Shown: positions 32,911 to 44,835 of the stretch, piece by piece
Layout of the letters: every line of letters begins with the position of its first letter
How positions within the stretch are numbered: the first letter of the stretch is position 1
Source: Ornithodoros turicata
Lineage: Eukaryota; Arthropoda; Arachnida; Ixodida; Argasidae
DNA: 64,000 nt
Direction: 5' to 3'
NCBI RefSeq assembly: GCF_037126465.1
Contig: NC_088201.1
Location: forward strand, 139,564,376 to 139,628,375
The notes under the pieces: generated by a model
Seen by the model: only the letters and a program-made list of their open reading frames with translations
The model's database searches: none
Told to the model about the DNA's origin: nothing
Made by a program: the position numbers and the translations under genes

Positions 32911-33999
32911 TATATAAACAAATGCTGTAACTCAGGATTTTAACGAGTTATATTGGTTGCATATCATAATAACAAATCATAACATAACATAACATAATCG
33001 TTTGGAATCTGAATGCAATCTTGTGATTTTTCTTTTTTTTACTACTAACGCTCTTCGAAAAGAAAAGCATTGCAATCACCACAGGCATGCCTTATGTTTA
33101 TAGCTGTGCTTCCCTTTTCTTCTGGTGCTACAAGAAACTCCTACTCGAAAGTAACCTGTGTCCCGGTATTGACCCGGTATCGACCCGCGTATAGGGACGC
33201 CGCCCACAGAAATGTGCGTTTGAAACACGTACCGTCCCATAGGGTTTGACATTGTACAGTAGTTGTTTTTTTCGTGTTTTTTTTTTTTACAATTATATCT
33301 CCCGAAAAGTGTTGAACAGACCATTTTCATAGGTGGTGATGGTGAAAGGGCTTGCCGGTATCGGCCTCACGCAGGTAACCAATTTCATAAATTAGCATTG
33401 CAGCTGAGCAAGCTCTAGTGGCAAAACATCATTGTGACCCACTTTTGAATGGCGGATCTGATAGAATCAAGCAGGCAATTGGCATCTGTGGAGAGTTCGT
33501 TTATTTCACTTAATAGGCTCCTTTGAGATGGCCGCCGCTCAATCGGCACAGGATTGTCAAAGACATCCTTTCATTGGTCGGCTTCATTCGGGGATTTCTC
33601 ATATTTCCAGAGAGGGACTTCCGCAACAATCTCAACAGCCGTCGTCTGCTCCTTTGGTGTATTTAAGCGAACTGCACAAAAGCTGTGCCATTATATTGTG
33701 TGTTATTCTCTGTATCATTACCGGTGACAATAAAAGAATTAAATGAAGAATAAAAGAAAATGCCAGAAGGCGATCGTTTCTTTGATAATACGTGGTTAAC
33801 AAATAAGACTTGAAGCACCAAGTAGTTAAGTTTACTTTAAGTACGTTTCGATATTTGTACTTTGTTTTGTACTCTCTCTCTGATTTGAAGTACTTCAGTA
33901 CTCAATTGGCAATGCAGACGAAAAACTTGGAAATGGGTCATTCCAGCTCAACGGTCCCAGCGGTGTCGCTCGACCAACGTCGATCTCGGAGAAAAAAAA
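32911..33999. other. Intergenic; possible LTR-like unit at 33520-33735
   Basis: AACAT repeats near 32980. At 33520-33735 a GC-richer block has a TATTTAAG box (33660) and GACAATAAAAG (33725), resembling an LTR or promoter-to-poly(A) unit, but no partner copy is in the window. No gene seen. Confidence 0.3.
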
Positions 34000-34708
34000 G
34001 TTAACCCTCGATTTAGGAACACCCTTCGTTTCTCGAAAAACCGCTCATAAATCGAGGGATTCGTAAATCGGGGTTCAAGGTGCGCGGAAGGGAAATGGGC
34101 TGAAATACGACGGGAAATGCACTAGATTGCGTTTATTTGTGGAAATACTCCTTAATTCTGCTCTGCATCATACATTCGACTGTATTTGTCTTCTGAGAAA
34201 GAGACGATCGAGGTCTGGCACTTGGCTCGTCCGCCTTGTCCTCGAAGTACTGTATCGTACTCTGAATGTGATTCCAAGCTGAACGAGCTGTCACAGCTTC
34301 GGAACAGTCCTGCTAGTTATCTTCGCTCTCACTGCATGATCATCTTCGTTACCATCATTTGACAACTGTCCTAAAGCACCATCATCAAGCGGCTCACATA
34401 TGCGTTCACCGTCAGCAGTGGAAATCCACTTCTCTGTTTTCTGTCTCTCATTCTTGTGGCTGCGGGACACTGCACGGGTGTTTGACATTTATGCTTTATC
34501 TTTATTGACGCAATACCAATACTTCCCCGTGCATTAAAAACCCCGTTCATAAATCGATGTCAGGACACACATATTTTTGCAGGTTCGGATATCAAGCGTT
34601 CATAAACCGAGGGAGGAATACGTAATGGAGAGAGTTTGGTTCCTTCTGACGCCGTTCATAAACCGAGGGAATTCGTAAATCGGAGGTTCATAAAACGAGA
34701 GCTGACTG
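34000..34708. mobile_element. pogo-like MITE, diverged copy
   Basis: Left end TTAACCCTCGATTTAGGAAC (eroded), right end ACGAGAGCTGACTG followed by TA (34709). Internal repeats of CGTTCATAAA(T/C)CGAGGG occur in both orientations. Same family as 50114-50880. A 65-codon minus ORF (34488-34291) with an acidic tail could be a transposase scrap; unproven. Confidence 0.6.
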
Positions 34709-34956
34709 TATATGATGTTGCGACATGCGTAAACGTGCACCAGATTAATTTTTTTTTCCAACACAGTGTAGAACGACCGTAGGGCAGGGTCGCCTGTGGG
34801 CTCCTTGCCAAAAACCAAGGCACGCTTTGGCGCTTGTGGAGGGAATATGGCTACAAATAAATAAAGAAATTCTCATTAGATCGTTTTGAGGAAGGATAGT
34901 TTAATCTCTGACAGCTTCCATACCTCAGACCTGGACAACTCAACAGACCTGGACAA

Positions 34957-35234
34957 CTGGCAATCGCCTATGGGAGAGCCGGGTCATGGGATAGTTACGG
35001 TAGTGGCCACTGCTAGCGCCACATAGCAATATTGGGGAGAGGGAATGTTGCTGTCGCCTTTGCCACCGTCTTTCGTGCTACCAAGCTGTTGCTAAGAACG
35101 CGCTATTTTCTCTCTCACTGCTTCGTCGTCGTTGTCAACTCAGCCCACCATGCATTGCCGCGGTTTCGGCAAGTCACGTGGTAACGAATAGTGCGAGCTA
35201 GCGCCACATCCCATAGCCAAGCGGCGATTGCCAG
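34957..35234. mobile_element. MITE with CTGGCAATCGCC termini
   Basis: CTGGCAATCGCC at 34957 and GGCGATTGCCAG ending 35234. Inside, CTAGCGCCACAT appears in both halves in inverted sense. 278 bp, non-coding. No target duplication fixed. Confidence 0.6.
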
Positions 35235-35523
35235 AACTACTACCTCAGCGCTGGGAGCTTTGCGGATGTCCAAGTCTCTAGTATAGTAGTAGGTCGTGGT
35301 GCAGCGGAGGTGCGGGACCTTTGTACCGCGGCACAAACCTTTCCTAGTGCTGTCAGCTCTGTGGCTGCCAGGGTATGTTGGATGCTGATGTGCACTACAG
35401 CTGCAGCCCGCACCATTGTATGCGATTGTTTGTGCCACACGCATGAAACGCATCGGTATCCGTCATAATCAAAAACAGCGGTCGCGTGATAGCTGCAATG
35501 GGTAATTGTCTACGACGATGTGG

Positions 35524-35865
35524 CTACAGATCTTTAACCATGCTCTTAATCTCGTTCTCGGAACTTTTGTTTTTGAACACATCTGTTTTGCAATACACAG
35601 GCAGAAAAGGGTGTGTGTTAGAATCATGCAAATAAAGAACAAACTTACAAAATGAAGTATCAATGTGGTAATGGCTACATGTGTGAGAGGAATCCTGACA
35701 TGCACCGTACTTCCACAGTCCGTTTGCATTGGCGTTGCACTGTGCATTATCCGGACTCGTAAAACTATGTAAGGGTGCCTTTTCAGCAGCATAAGTGACG
35801 TTCGTAGTGCAGAGTACGAGAACACGGGACACAAGGCTACATTGAACTACACACATTGGATCCAC
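35524..35865 (-). other. Cys-containing ORF, unrecognised
   Basis: 113 codons: hydrophobic start (CSLVSRVLVLCTTNVTYA) then QCNANANGLWKYGACQDSS and further cysteines. A GTAAGT lies inside (near the Phe of HIDTSF), so only part may be exonic. No poly(A) signal close by and no family recognised. Confidence 0.22.
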
Positions 35866-37540
35866 AAGGGATGAACAACAGTGTTCTTTCTTCCAGTAAA
35901 TACTGCACTAACTGTTTCATCCTTTCTGCTATGTGCATTATGTAGCCTTTTTACGGATGTCAGGCGTTTGTTGTACCCTAAGTTCCTTGCTTCCAGCAGG
36001 AAGAGGGCATGATCAAGTAAATATTGAAACAATTGAATATGAATATCTCAAATTGTCATTCACATATTGAACTGAGTAACAGAAATATTCTATGTCTTTA
36101 GTGTAATAATGAACATTTGTATATCTGTACTAAGATTTGTGAAATACAACTTGGAAATATATTTAATGAAGCGTTTGTGCATGTCACGCAGAGCCTTTTC
36201 AGACATTTCGAACTAAAAGACATGGGAATGCATCACAGGCATCATACTATGGGCCCAATGAGGCAACAGCATGTTCCTGTTTTTTTTTTTTTTTCAATCA
36301 ACTTAGCCTCTCAATTGGTCGCATGCTGCAACAATTTGCACCATTCCTTCTTGCTGAGACTGCTTCCTCATAGCCATGTGACTTCGCTGCATAAGTGTAA
36401 TGAAATTTGATATAGCAAACTTTGCTTTAATGAAATCTTTTAATATACGACTTCTCTTGTACGTCTCATAGAGGCCAATGCATTTCTGTGCTCAGTTTAA
36501 TGAAGTGTCCTCATTGAACATGTTTTGATTAACAGTCTGTAGCAAAACAAGCCCGACAAAACTTCTTACATGCAGTTAGTCTTTTCTTTTTCACCCTTGG
36601 ACGTGGCATAAATTATCACGAGTTTCTCGTCAACTGGCAACACCTTTATTTTTCTGGCAAGACTAATCGCAAGGAACTGCTCGAAAGCTACAGAAGAACA
36701 CATGATCGACCGCATGGTTACATAGCAGAAGCGTTTCGGTGGTATAATAGCAACTGTATTTGCAGGTTATGTCATTGCATGTGACATCAATAATGCGCTC
36801 TGATTTTGACATTACTCCCCTTCTCTTGCATGCAGTGTCGCAATAGTCTTTTGGGGTTCTTGTGTTTTAAGCCTAGTTAAACAGAACACGCTGAGCCAAG
36901 ACGCTTCGTTGAATTGACCTCAGAAATGTATTGGCCTCTATTGAGAAGCATACGTGTCGCAGATAAATCGATGTTTACTATATCACGGTTGAATGCCTAA
37001 CATTGAGTTCTCCATGTAACAGGTACCCAGATTTTTACACTAATTCAGGAATCTGTCGCTCGTTTCAGTGCCTCTGAAGATGTGTGCCCCATCACAGGCC
37101 AGGTTTCTAACTCAAGAAGAAGATACGCTCTGCCTTTTCCTGTTTCTGCTTACCTAAGAGGACATTGATGAATCTGGGACTTCCGCAGGTGTATAATTGT
37201 GAACTGCCATACGTTTCATAAAGGTGTCAAGGCTAGATGGCTGGTGACAGTATTTGTAAGTATAGGTGATAGCACGAAGCATAGTTTTCAGTGAGCACCC
37301 TTCTGGATATTTATTCTAATAAAAAGCGACAATGTACTGACTGCAATATTCTTGTCTGGAATCACTCGCCTGTGGCCCAAGTGGCCCTTTCCCTATAAGA
37401 GGTAGGCGGACTTGTGTCTGAGGGAACAATACAATTATCACCTCCTAGGGGAAGTGATTCCAGACAAGTATGTCGCAAGAAGTACATGCAACTCTGGACA
37501 AGACGTGTCAAAACAACAGTTCCTGATTCACATGAATTAA
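35866..37540. other. Gene-free stretch
   Basis: AT-rich, short ORFs only; a T-run at 36280. I see no TIRs or exons. Confidence 0.4.
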
Positions 37541-38711
37541 CCCAAGCAGCACACAATATTAGGCCCATATTGGCTGGTCATTGGCGATACGGGTCCAATA
37601 TGGGGCCCGTTTCCCCCATATTTGCTGAAACTGGGCAATATGGGCCCCATATTGCCCAGTTTCAGCCAATATTGGGAAAATCCCCGCAATATGGGCCCCA
37701 CATTGCCCGTGTACACACCATATTGACTCGAAATACAGAAAGTGGTAAGTACCCGTGTTACACAAATGCCAAAGCACGGCAAGATTGGACGTCGAAGCTT
37801 GTGAAATGTCCAATTCAGTACGTCGTTACATCCAACAACTTCCCGCAGATGATACACATTGTCCGAAACAGTCAACATACGTGGCAATCCCATTGTAACG
37901 TTCCCTAGAACGCGACAACTAACTTTCCACGTTGTGGAAGCAGCCGCCATCTTGCTTCGCGATGCCAATGCCAATCGGTCAAGACGACTGAGAGCGAGCG
38001 GGTGGTTTGAGCGAAATCACGCGTCCTTCAACTAATGCCCATGCGCGACAGCGGGATCGGACGTTTCATACGCGCTAAAATTTCGCTGGTTCCGCTAATG
38101 ACAACGGAATTGCGGAAGGCCAAGTAAAAAAACACAATGTTTGATAGGAATGGATGGCTCTTGTGTAAAGCAAGGTGCTTTTAAGTTGATGCAAGCAGTG
38201 TGAGTTGCTCTGGCGTATGTCCGTCACCGTCACGAAAGTGTTTCGCTGCTTTGTACTCTGGGAGCGGGTTGGAAACTTTTCGTTCATAGAATATTGCGGT
38301 CCCAATGAACGCTTCTGAGGGATCATTGGCATTGCGGTTCCGTGGGGCTGCTTGTGTCCTTCAGCAAGACGGGCGTAGCACCCGTTCTCTGTTTTTGCGG
38401 CGATGCATTTTTTTTTTGTGTCTTTTTTTTGTTTGTTTGCGACGTGGATCAATGAGATCTGCAAAAATGAAAAAGCAAAAAGAAGAGGGAAGTAATTTCA
38501 GTGGTGGATATTAAACCGGATAATGCTTTGTTATTACACGGACTCCCCGTTGGTGTTATCACAGAAATATTGGCAATATTGGCGCAAAATGGGCTTGCCA
38601 ATATGGGCAGCCCATATTGGTCCAATATGCAGCCTGGTTGCACTCACCATATTGGTCCAATATTGGCAATTTCGGCAGCCCATATGGGTCCAATATTGGC
38701 GTGCTGCTTGG
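37541..38711. mobile_element. TIR element with CCAATATTGG-rich subterminal regions
   Basis: CCCAAGCAGCAC at 37541 and its exact reverse complement GTGCTGCTTGGG ending 38711. Both subterminal zones (37560-37730 and 38565-38700) are packed with near-palindromic CCCATATTGG/CCAATATGGG words in both orientations; the 830-bp middle has none. No transposase ORF. The repetitive ORFs on both strands (GQYGPHI-, YWSNIG-type) are by-products of the palindromes. Confidence 0.75.
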
Positions 38712-38735
38712 GAAGTCATTCACTAATTGCTTTTT

Positions 38736-38763
38736 TCTGTGTGTGTGTCTGTGTGTGTGTGTG
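38736..38763. repeat. (GT)n microsatellite
   Basis: TGTGTGTGTCTGTGTGTGTGTG directly beyond the TIR element. Confidence 0.9.
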
Positions 38764-39266
38764 AAGTATTTGTTAGCCAAACTAGAGGATTTTGCTGCAG
38801 AGGTACCAGAAACATTCCAGTAGCACATGCGTTTGACCTCTTCTAAGATAGAATAACAGTCCAGTAGGGTGCTTCTGAAAAGTAATATTCGCTCTGTCGG
38901 CTATTTACGAATTAGTCATCGGGGGTCCTTTGTTAAACGCTGATTCAAGAAAACTTGAACGTGTGATAAACTCACCATTGTGAACCTCAGAAGCGCACCT
39001 TGTCGATAAGAAGGGAAAGCTTGTGTTGTAACTAGTCACTACTCACAAGAGAATACCCAGCAGGTGACTTGCGTGTGTGAACTGCAGCAGCAACACTTAA
39101 AAAAATAGAGTGCAACGCATTGGTGGTAGATGCGTTTCTCAAGTACAACTGCATTACTGTTATCAGGATTAGAGCTGCCTTGCATGCGAAACACTTACAG
39201 TTTGCACCCTCTTAGCATTATTTGCAATTGTTGTCATATTTTGACATGCATAACAAGGGTGGGGAA
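38764..39266. other. Gene-free stretch
   Basis: No coding or repeat signal recognised. Confidence 0.35.
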
Positions 39267-39701
39267 CCTGCGGAGCGGGAAGACAGCCACCCTAGTAGCG
39301 CTTAGGAGTAGTAAAGGGAAATAGTGTTTCGACTGTCTCACTTGTGCTATGGGTGTGTCAGCCTCGCCACGAGCCGTTCACTAGGCATTACCCTCAACTG
39401 TTATCATCGCGATGTTTATTTGTGTTTGCGACGATCATGTGAAGGTATGCTGGTGTGTTGCCTTCGTGTGTATCATTGAGATAACGGCATTGCATCTGTG
39501 CGATATCGGCCTACATACACTTTTACATAATCGCAGCAAACCCAAACAAACATCGCGATGATAACCACACCTGAGGGCAGTGCAGATTCAACAGCTCGTG
39601 GTGATGCGGACTCCCCCAGAGCACAAGTGTGACAGTCGGAACGCTCTTTCCCTTTATTTCTCCTGGGCGCCGCTAGGGTGGTTCTCTTCCCGCTCCGCAG
39701 G
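39267..39701. mobile_element. Fold-back element
   Basis: CCTGCGGAGCGGGAAGA (39267-39283) and its exact inverse (39685-39701) start two arms of about 180 bp. They match throughout with scattered changes (CACCCTAG, TAAAGGGAAA, ATCATCGCGATGTTT). The short centre is at about 39450-39520. Non-coding. Confidence 0.85.
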
Positions 39702-40600
39702 TCGGAGGCGCGTTCAAGTTAACTCTGCTTCGAGCTGTAGCTTATGTTGCCACACATCACATTTTGACACCTGAGTGCATAAAAACACATTTTAGATTCT
39801 TCTGACCTTATTCAAAATTGTCATTGTGTTGAAATTGTCAAAATTGTCATTCAATTGTCTTGTGTTCTGTCAATTCTTCTTCTGTCAATTCTTGTCATCT
39901 GTCTTCAATTTTAGGGGCATAACCTTTATATGTTGGTGCACATTTCAGGAGATTCTAACATTTGTGTGCTTTATAATTTGCACATGTTTATGAATGAGAA
40001 CTACTCAGTACAGTGTTTGGCTGAGTGCAAGCGCAGGAAGTGGAAGGAATTGGAAGAAGGCTTTGTTCCTAATATGATACTAATTATCTTTATATACATG
40101 CAGGAACGGATGTGTTCCTGAGCCATGCTGCCGTTTTGCTGTATAAATGTTGGCATATGTGGCCTTTCTTTACAAAAGCAGTTGCATGCCATCTACTCAG
40201 TATCAGCTCATGCATGATCATGATGATGATTTAACGCAGCACACACCCTCGTGCTTTTTCAGGCTGATTTCGCAGATGCTGACACACTAGTCATTGTTGT
40301 GTTCAACTATAAGAGATTTATAAAGTTTTGCATTTAAATCAATTTATCCAAGATTACTGCTGTCAGCCTGCTTTATTCACAAACGGCGCACACATTCCTG
40401 CAGCTGTGCACAGGGAGCTACGATGCTACATGTAAGACATCGAAACTACGTTTCAGGGCAGCAGAAGTGAGGTATAACAAAATGCGGCAGCAGGGCCCTT
40501 TAAAATGACTAAAATCATTTGTATCATGGTGCCAAAAAGATACTATGAACAACTTGTACTGGGATTGTAACAGAGGCTACCACAACGTTCGACAGCAGAT
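39702..40600. other. Gene-free stretch
   Basis: A cluster of ATTGTCAAAATTGTCATTC and TTCTTCTGTCAATTCTTGTC words at 39810-39910 is a short low-order repeat. No gene. Confidence 0.35.
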
Positions 40601-41370
40601 CGCGCCCTTTAAAACGTGCGAAGCCCCTTTAATCCTGGTGCCACGGCGTAACTGTTTCCCCTGTACATGGAGAGGTCGCGTTTGAAGAAATTGCTTCCAA
40701 AACGACACTCGCGAATGTAAAAAAAAATAACAAATAAAATGCTATCAAATTTGGGGCTTAATATGAGCTCATATAAAAATAATAATAATAATGTCTTAAG
40801 CTGGTTTTACAGAATGTATACATGGAATCCAGATTTCGGAGTTTGAGCCCCGTACCATTTTCTCCTGTTGCACCCTGACAGGTAGCGTTTGACAAAATCG
40901 CTTCCAAAATAGCACTCGTAATGGCCACGTGGCCAATTTCGTCAACTTCGGGGCTTAATATCATTTGATATAAAAATCATATTAAAGATGTTCTAAGGTG
41001 CTTTTGTAGTATGTATATATGAAAGTGAGATCACGGGGTTTGAACCCGGTATCTTGTTCCCCTGTTGCAGCCTGAGAGGCCGCGTTTGACAAAATCGTTT
41101 CCAAACCGGCACTCGAAATGTCCAAATGGCGAATTTCATCAAGTTCGGGGCTTAATATCATTTGATATACCGATGATAATACAGATATCCTAAGCTGATT
41201 ATGTAATATGTATATGTGAAAGTAAGATCACGGGGTTTGAACCCCGTATCTTGTTCCCCTGTTGCACCCTGAAAGGTCGCGTTTGACAAAATCTCTTCCA
41301 AAACGGCACCCGAAATGGACTTTTTGGACGTTTTATCAAGTTGCATAGTTTAATATAAAAGCGGTATAAA
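40600..41370. repeat. Tandem array, about four units of about 197 bp
   Basis: The marker GCGTTTGACAAAATC recurs at about 40679 (diverged), 40887, 41082 and 41279, spacings 208, 195 and 197. Each unit also carries GTTTGANCCC, CCTGTTGCA.CCTGA and GGGGCTTAATAT. The minus strand is open across much of each unit and gives similar peptides (AILSNATCQGATGENGTG). The hairpin ACGGGGTTTGAACCCCGT in the last unit holds a GGTTCAAACCC word that fits the pol III B box. A run of diverged words extends upstream to about 40450. Confidence 0.85.
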
Positions 41371-42178
41371 ATACAAAACGGAATCATTTGTATATTACTC
41401 ACTCAATATAAAGTTATCTATTCTGTCAGCTCTTTCGAGTTGACCGAGTCGAGAAAAAATGACCGTTTGCCTTTCGAACTCTTTCAGACCGGCCGTACAG
41501 TCTCAGCGCATGCGTATTACGATAGCACTGGGACTTAGTCCGTCGAGTGCCTAGGAGGGGAACAATGTCTGAGTCGCAACTTTGAAGGCCCTGGGTGCAT
41601 CAGGATTAACACTCACACATCGTGCCGTGGTTGGTATGTGGCCTGGAGGACGCACTGAACTAAAATAGGTGATGACATTTCCAGAATTTGACTGTCTGTG
41701 TCGAAAAATCGTAGTCTAAACATGGGCGCTGTGCAAAATCGACGGAATCCCCATAGGCGCAATGCATTAAAATTCATTTGGCCAGGGTGCGCTAGGTTTA
41801 TATTCTGCTAACGCCTCTCATGTCTCCAGGGGTTCTTTACATGGCGTTCTTCTCTATTAGACGATGACATCTTTTTATTCTGTTTTGCTGTTAATTGCAT
41901 AAACGCTGTCTCCCATTGAATTTACATCCTGTAAGGCAGCTTCCCGCATAGCGGCTGAGCATAGTGGCGGAGTGCGCCTGCGGGGGGGGGGGGGGGGGTG
42001 ACCGCGAATTTTGCGGTTGTGCCGTACAAGAAAACGAACAGCTTTGAGTAATCAAAAGCAGTAGTTTATCTCGATATATTTACAAGACTACACAAGCCGA
42101 AATTTAGAATGAGAGCGACAAATGATTTCACTCAGTTTCTATGACAAGGTCACTTTTCTGCATTCGCTGTCCATTGAG
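41371..42178. other. Gene-free stretch with a G-run
   Basis: About 18 consecutive G near 41982-41999. No coding segment recognised. Confidence 0.4.
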
Positions 42179-42625
42179 CTATGAATGTTTCCCGGCCTCC
42201 ACTTTCCGATGTCTTGCTTTGCCACGCATGCAAACCTTGTATGCCACTTTGATGCAGTCTACATTTACCCATTCCTTTTTCTTTGGCATTCTAAAAGAAG
42301 CCGCATACTCAGCGCATAGATGGAGTAAATAAACGCGCTTTAGGTGTTTTGGCAAGCACGTTATACTATCTTGTGACCCTAGGATGACATCTTGCTCGGG
42401 TGAACGCAAGTTGGGTGTAGTGCCATGGTGCTTGATTATTTCACCGATCCTGTCACCCGCACTTCTGTCGTGGCCTGTTCCTGTGAACAGCCAGGACGCG
42501 CTCGCAAAGCTAGATTTGGAGATCTCATGGAGCCCATGCCGATTTTTAAAATGGCTCGCTGCTCCATCTGACATGTAAATCATTAACTGCAAGAGGAACA
42601 ATCTCATCATGCCACTCTTCAACAA
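42179..42625 (-). pseudogene. Transposon-associated protein (SDGA..FKN family), partial copy
   Basis: 148 codons on the minus strand: MIYMSDGAASHFKNRHGLHE, then SASWLFTGTGHDRSAGDRIG, which I align to the S/TDG-S-Q/H-F/Y-KN and W-F-(8)HGK..xDG.GG boxes of the arthropod protein family described at 25283-26974. The expected HGK reads HDR and DGxGG reads DRIGE, so active or structural residues are changed. No upstream FAEN part is seen nearby. Probably a truncated, dead copy; 1.5 kb farther on is a LINE end. Confidence 0.45.
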
Positions 42626-43529
42626 CGACGGAAGCTAACAGTGAGTATGCTGAATTGTGACACAAGTCTTCCCTCACCACATCAAAACTGTACGTTTCCG
42701 TGCCAGCTGCTATCACACATGTGAATATGGAAATCTGTTTTTCCCCAGTGGCACGCTTGTATTTCGCTAGGCATAGCTACTGTTTACTGTTAAGCGAAAT
42801 CAAAGTGCATTATGTGCGTCTTGGAAGGTAGATTAGTATTTTTCTCCCGTATGGCGTTGCTCTGAAAGTCTCTAATGTAATTATGACAAATGTGAGAACT
42901 CGGCCACTTCCTTAGTTATGAGAGGAAATGTACTTCTGCAACTTCAGCACGGAACACGCGTTTTGTGCTGAAAGCCCTCTACATAACTTAAAAATGTCGT
43001 AAAATGAAGCAAAGCAAGCTTCTAAGGAACTTGCGGGAACCCTGGAAAAAGCAACTCCTAACCCGATATTTATTTGTACCGTTTGCTTATCACAATGCAA
43101 GCAGCTTGCAAGAGAGGTTTTACCTCCGCTGACCATTTAGATGTTGAAATACTGCTTTACGGCAACATAGGATTTCATTCAGATGCTTTGTGGGAAATAA
43201 CGAACTCCCAGGCGTGGATTCTTTCTCAGCAGGACGTCAAAAGTTTGCCGACGGATAGCTCAGGTAAGGCTAAGGCCAGACAGCCTTGCCCAAACAAAGG
43301 ACGCATCGACTGGAGGCCCGTCAACCCGCGGTACCGCCAGTCGTACGCACGCAGAGTGGGGCCGCGTATTAACGCGCTAATCCCCAGTGTACGAATTTTG
43401 AAGCAGCATTTTTTTGCATCACGTGAAAGGTCTAACATCGGGCCATGCCCTGGCAAAATATGTATAAATGAAATTAAAAGGGGCCTTTTCAAGAAACAGA
43501 CACGAAAAATCCTGGTTTATCGAAATACG
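42626..43529. other. Gene-free stretch
   Basis: The 293-codon plus ORF 43074-43955 covers its right part but shows no domain, and it ends in a different frame from the real LINE fragment, so I read it as fortuitous. Confidence 0.4.
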
Positions 43530-43885
43530 CCTAAACATTTGCCTGCTTCGAGGACTGTGAGTGGTACACGTGTGAACGCCGGGTACTTCAACGCCAACTT
43601 GAACTCCTCGACCATAGACCATTCAGCTTGTCCAAAGTACTTGGCCCATGGAGCTCCCCTGAACATCAGTGCCGGGCTCTTCGCTCCCTTTTCGTTTTCA
43701 TGCAGGCCACTGGACTCCTTGAAGAGCTCTAAACAGAACTCCGACCTGTCGTTGCTTCATTCTCACCATAATTCATCCTCTCATATTAACCACTGTGAAA
43801 TGGGGCAGTGTCCTGTGGCTACCACGGGGAAACATCCCATGTCATCATCACTTCTTCATTTATTGTTGTTGTTGTTGTTGCCTGC
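43530..43885 (+). mobile_element. LINE 3' end (ORF2 C-terminus, 3' UTR, TTG tail)
   Basis: In the frame ending TAA 43730-43732: QLELLDHRPFSLSKVLGPW then RALRSLFVFMQATGLLEEL, clearly related to the C-terminus at 520-636. The upstream Cys knuckle is decayed. The 3' UTR ends in (TTG)n at 43862-43880. Strongly 5'-truncated, as typical LINE insertions are. Confidence 0.75.
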
Positions 43886-44777
43886 TTCACCAGATACCTG
43901 CGGGAGGATACGCACGATAGATATGACAAATGAAATAGCATTAAAAGCTGAGTAAACTGAGTTTAATAATGAGTGACATGTACAGTCAGAGAAATCATGC
44001 GTCGAAGTTGGAACCAAACTGCGCGAGAGGGCATGTTCGCCATTTTTTATAGCACAGAGTATTGCACCTGCACGCCAAAATTTGCGCTCGAACTGCTGGC
44101 CTGCAGGCATACTAAAGAAAAAGACAAAATCACTACAATATATCTTAAAACTTAAGAGACAAACGCGTGCAAACACGGCAAAACTGAAACACTCGAATTC
44201 AGGGCGGGATTTTCTCGATTTTTTGCACGAAAACTATTGGGTAGAAATTATTCATTTTACAGCTGCTGTAGAAGCTCATCATGTACGATGAGCTTCTACA
44301 TATAAAAAATAATGAAAATTCACGAGGTCGATAGGACCTCCCTGCCTGAACTGACGTGAAACCGACCTTCTGTTACCCCATAACGATGACCCCGCTACAA
44401 ATTGTCATTTTAAATTCTTCTGGACTTTCGCTTTGTTCGGCGGCGTAACCGATTGAAACCGTAATGTCCCGTTAACTTGGTTCTGAAGTAGAACAATAGC
44501 TTACTACACATAATAAGAAAGCCTTGATACGTCTGCTAGGTACGTGTCATGTGGATGACGGGAAGCGCGGTAATGCGTTCACGCTGGATATATCATATGC
44601 GAGCCGATATACATTGTACTCTGGGCACGAAATGTCATGGCGCACTTGAATACTGTTAGATGAAATTTCACGTCTCCTATAACGCGCATGCATTCGTTCG
44701 ATTTGTGAGTGGAAGCGTTCACCTAAAAAGGCAGGTAGCACAGCGGATAGCTGCGCGCACAAGCACGTGCAAGTAAC
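43886..44777. other. Intergenic sequence upstream of the metalloprotease gene
   Basis: Contains the hairpin at 44267-44300. No clear TATA box precedes 44778. Confidence 0.35.
44267..44300. repeat. 14-bp perfect inverted repeat, 6-nt loop
   Basis: TGTAGAAGCTCATC - ATGTAC - GATGAGCTTCTACA. Confidence 0.9.
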
Positions 44778-44835
44778 ATGAAATCCGGCGGAGTTGTACT
44801 TTCCTTTGTCTGGGGTGTCGTTGCTGCCACTGCCA
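44778..44835 (+). CDS. M12B metalloprotease gene, exon 1 (signal peptide)
   Basis: ATG 44778 opens MKSGGVVLSFVWGVVAATA, a signal peptide. The donor GTAAGT at 44836 leaves one base over. Exons 46051-46178, 47586-47654 and 55625-55767 join it in phase and give 132 codons with no stop. The product would be a secreted reprolysin-like zinc endopeptidase as found in tick saliva, where these enzymes digest fibrin and matrix. The classical long propeptide is not seen: mature-like sequence starts in exon 2. The exon with HExxHxxGxxH and any disintegrin/Cys-rich part were not found in the remaining 8 kb, which is mostly element sequence, so the gene continues beyond the window or is broken. Confidence 0.6.

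Noticed and set aside
35115..35453. 112-codon minus ORF at the right of the CTGGCAATCGCC MITE
   Set aside because: Overlaps the MITE arm and shows no motif; no gene context.
37414..38828. Several overlapping ORFs with GPYW/QYWxxIG-type repeats on both strands
   Set aside because: Produced by the palindromic CCAATATTGG words of a TIR element; both strands read alike, which a real protein gene would not do.
41215..41250. tRNA gene suggested by GGTTCAAACCC in the tandem array
   Set aside because: No A box at a proper distance, no cloverleaf; the B-box match comes from a short palindrome.
43074..43955. 293-codon plus-strand ORF
   Set aside because: Its right part is the wrong frame over a real LINE C-terminus, 3' UTR and (TTG)n tail (the LLLLLLL stretch is the tail); the left part has no domain or exon signal.
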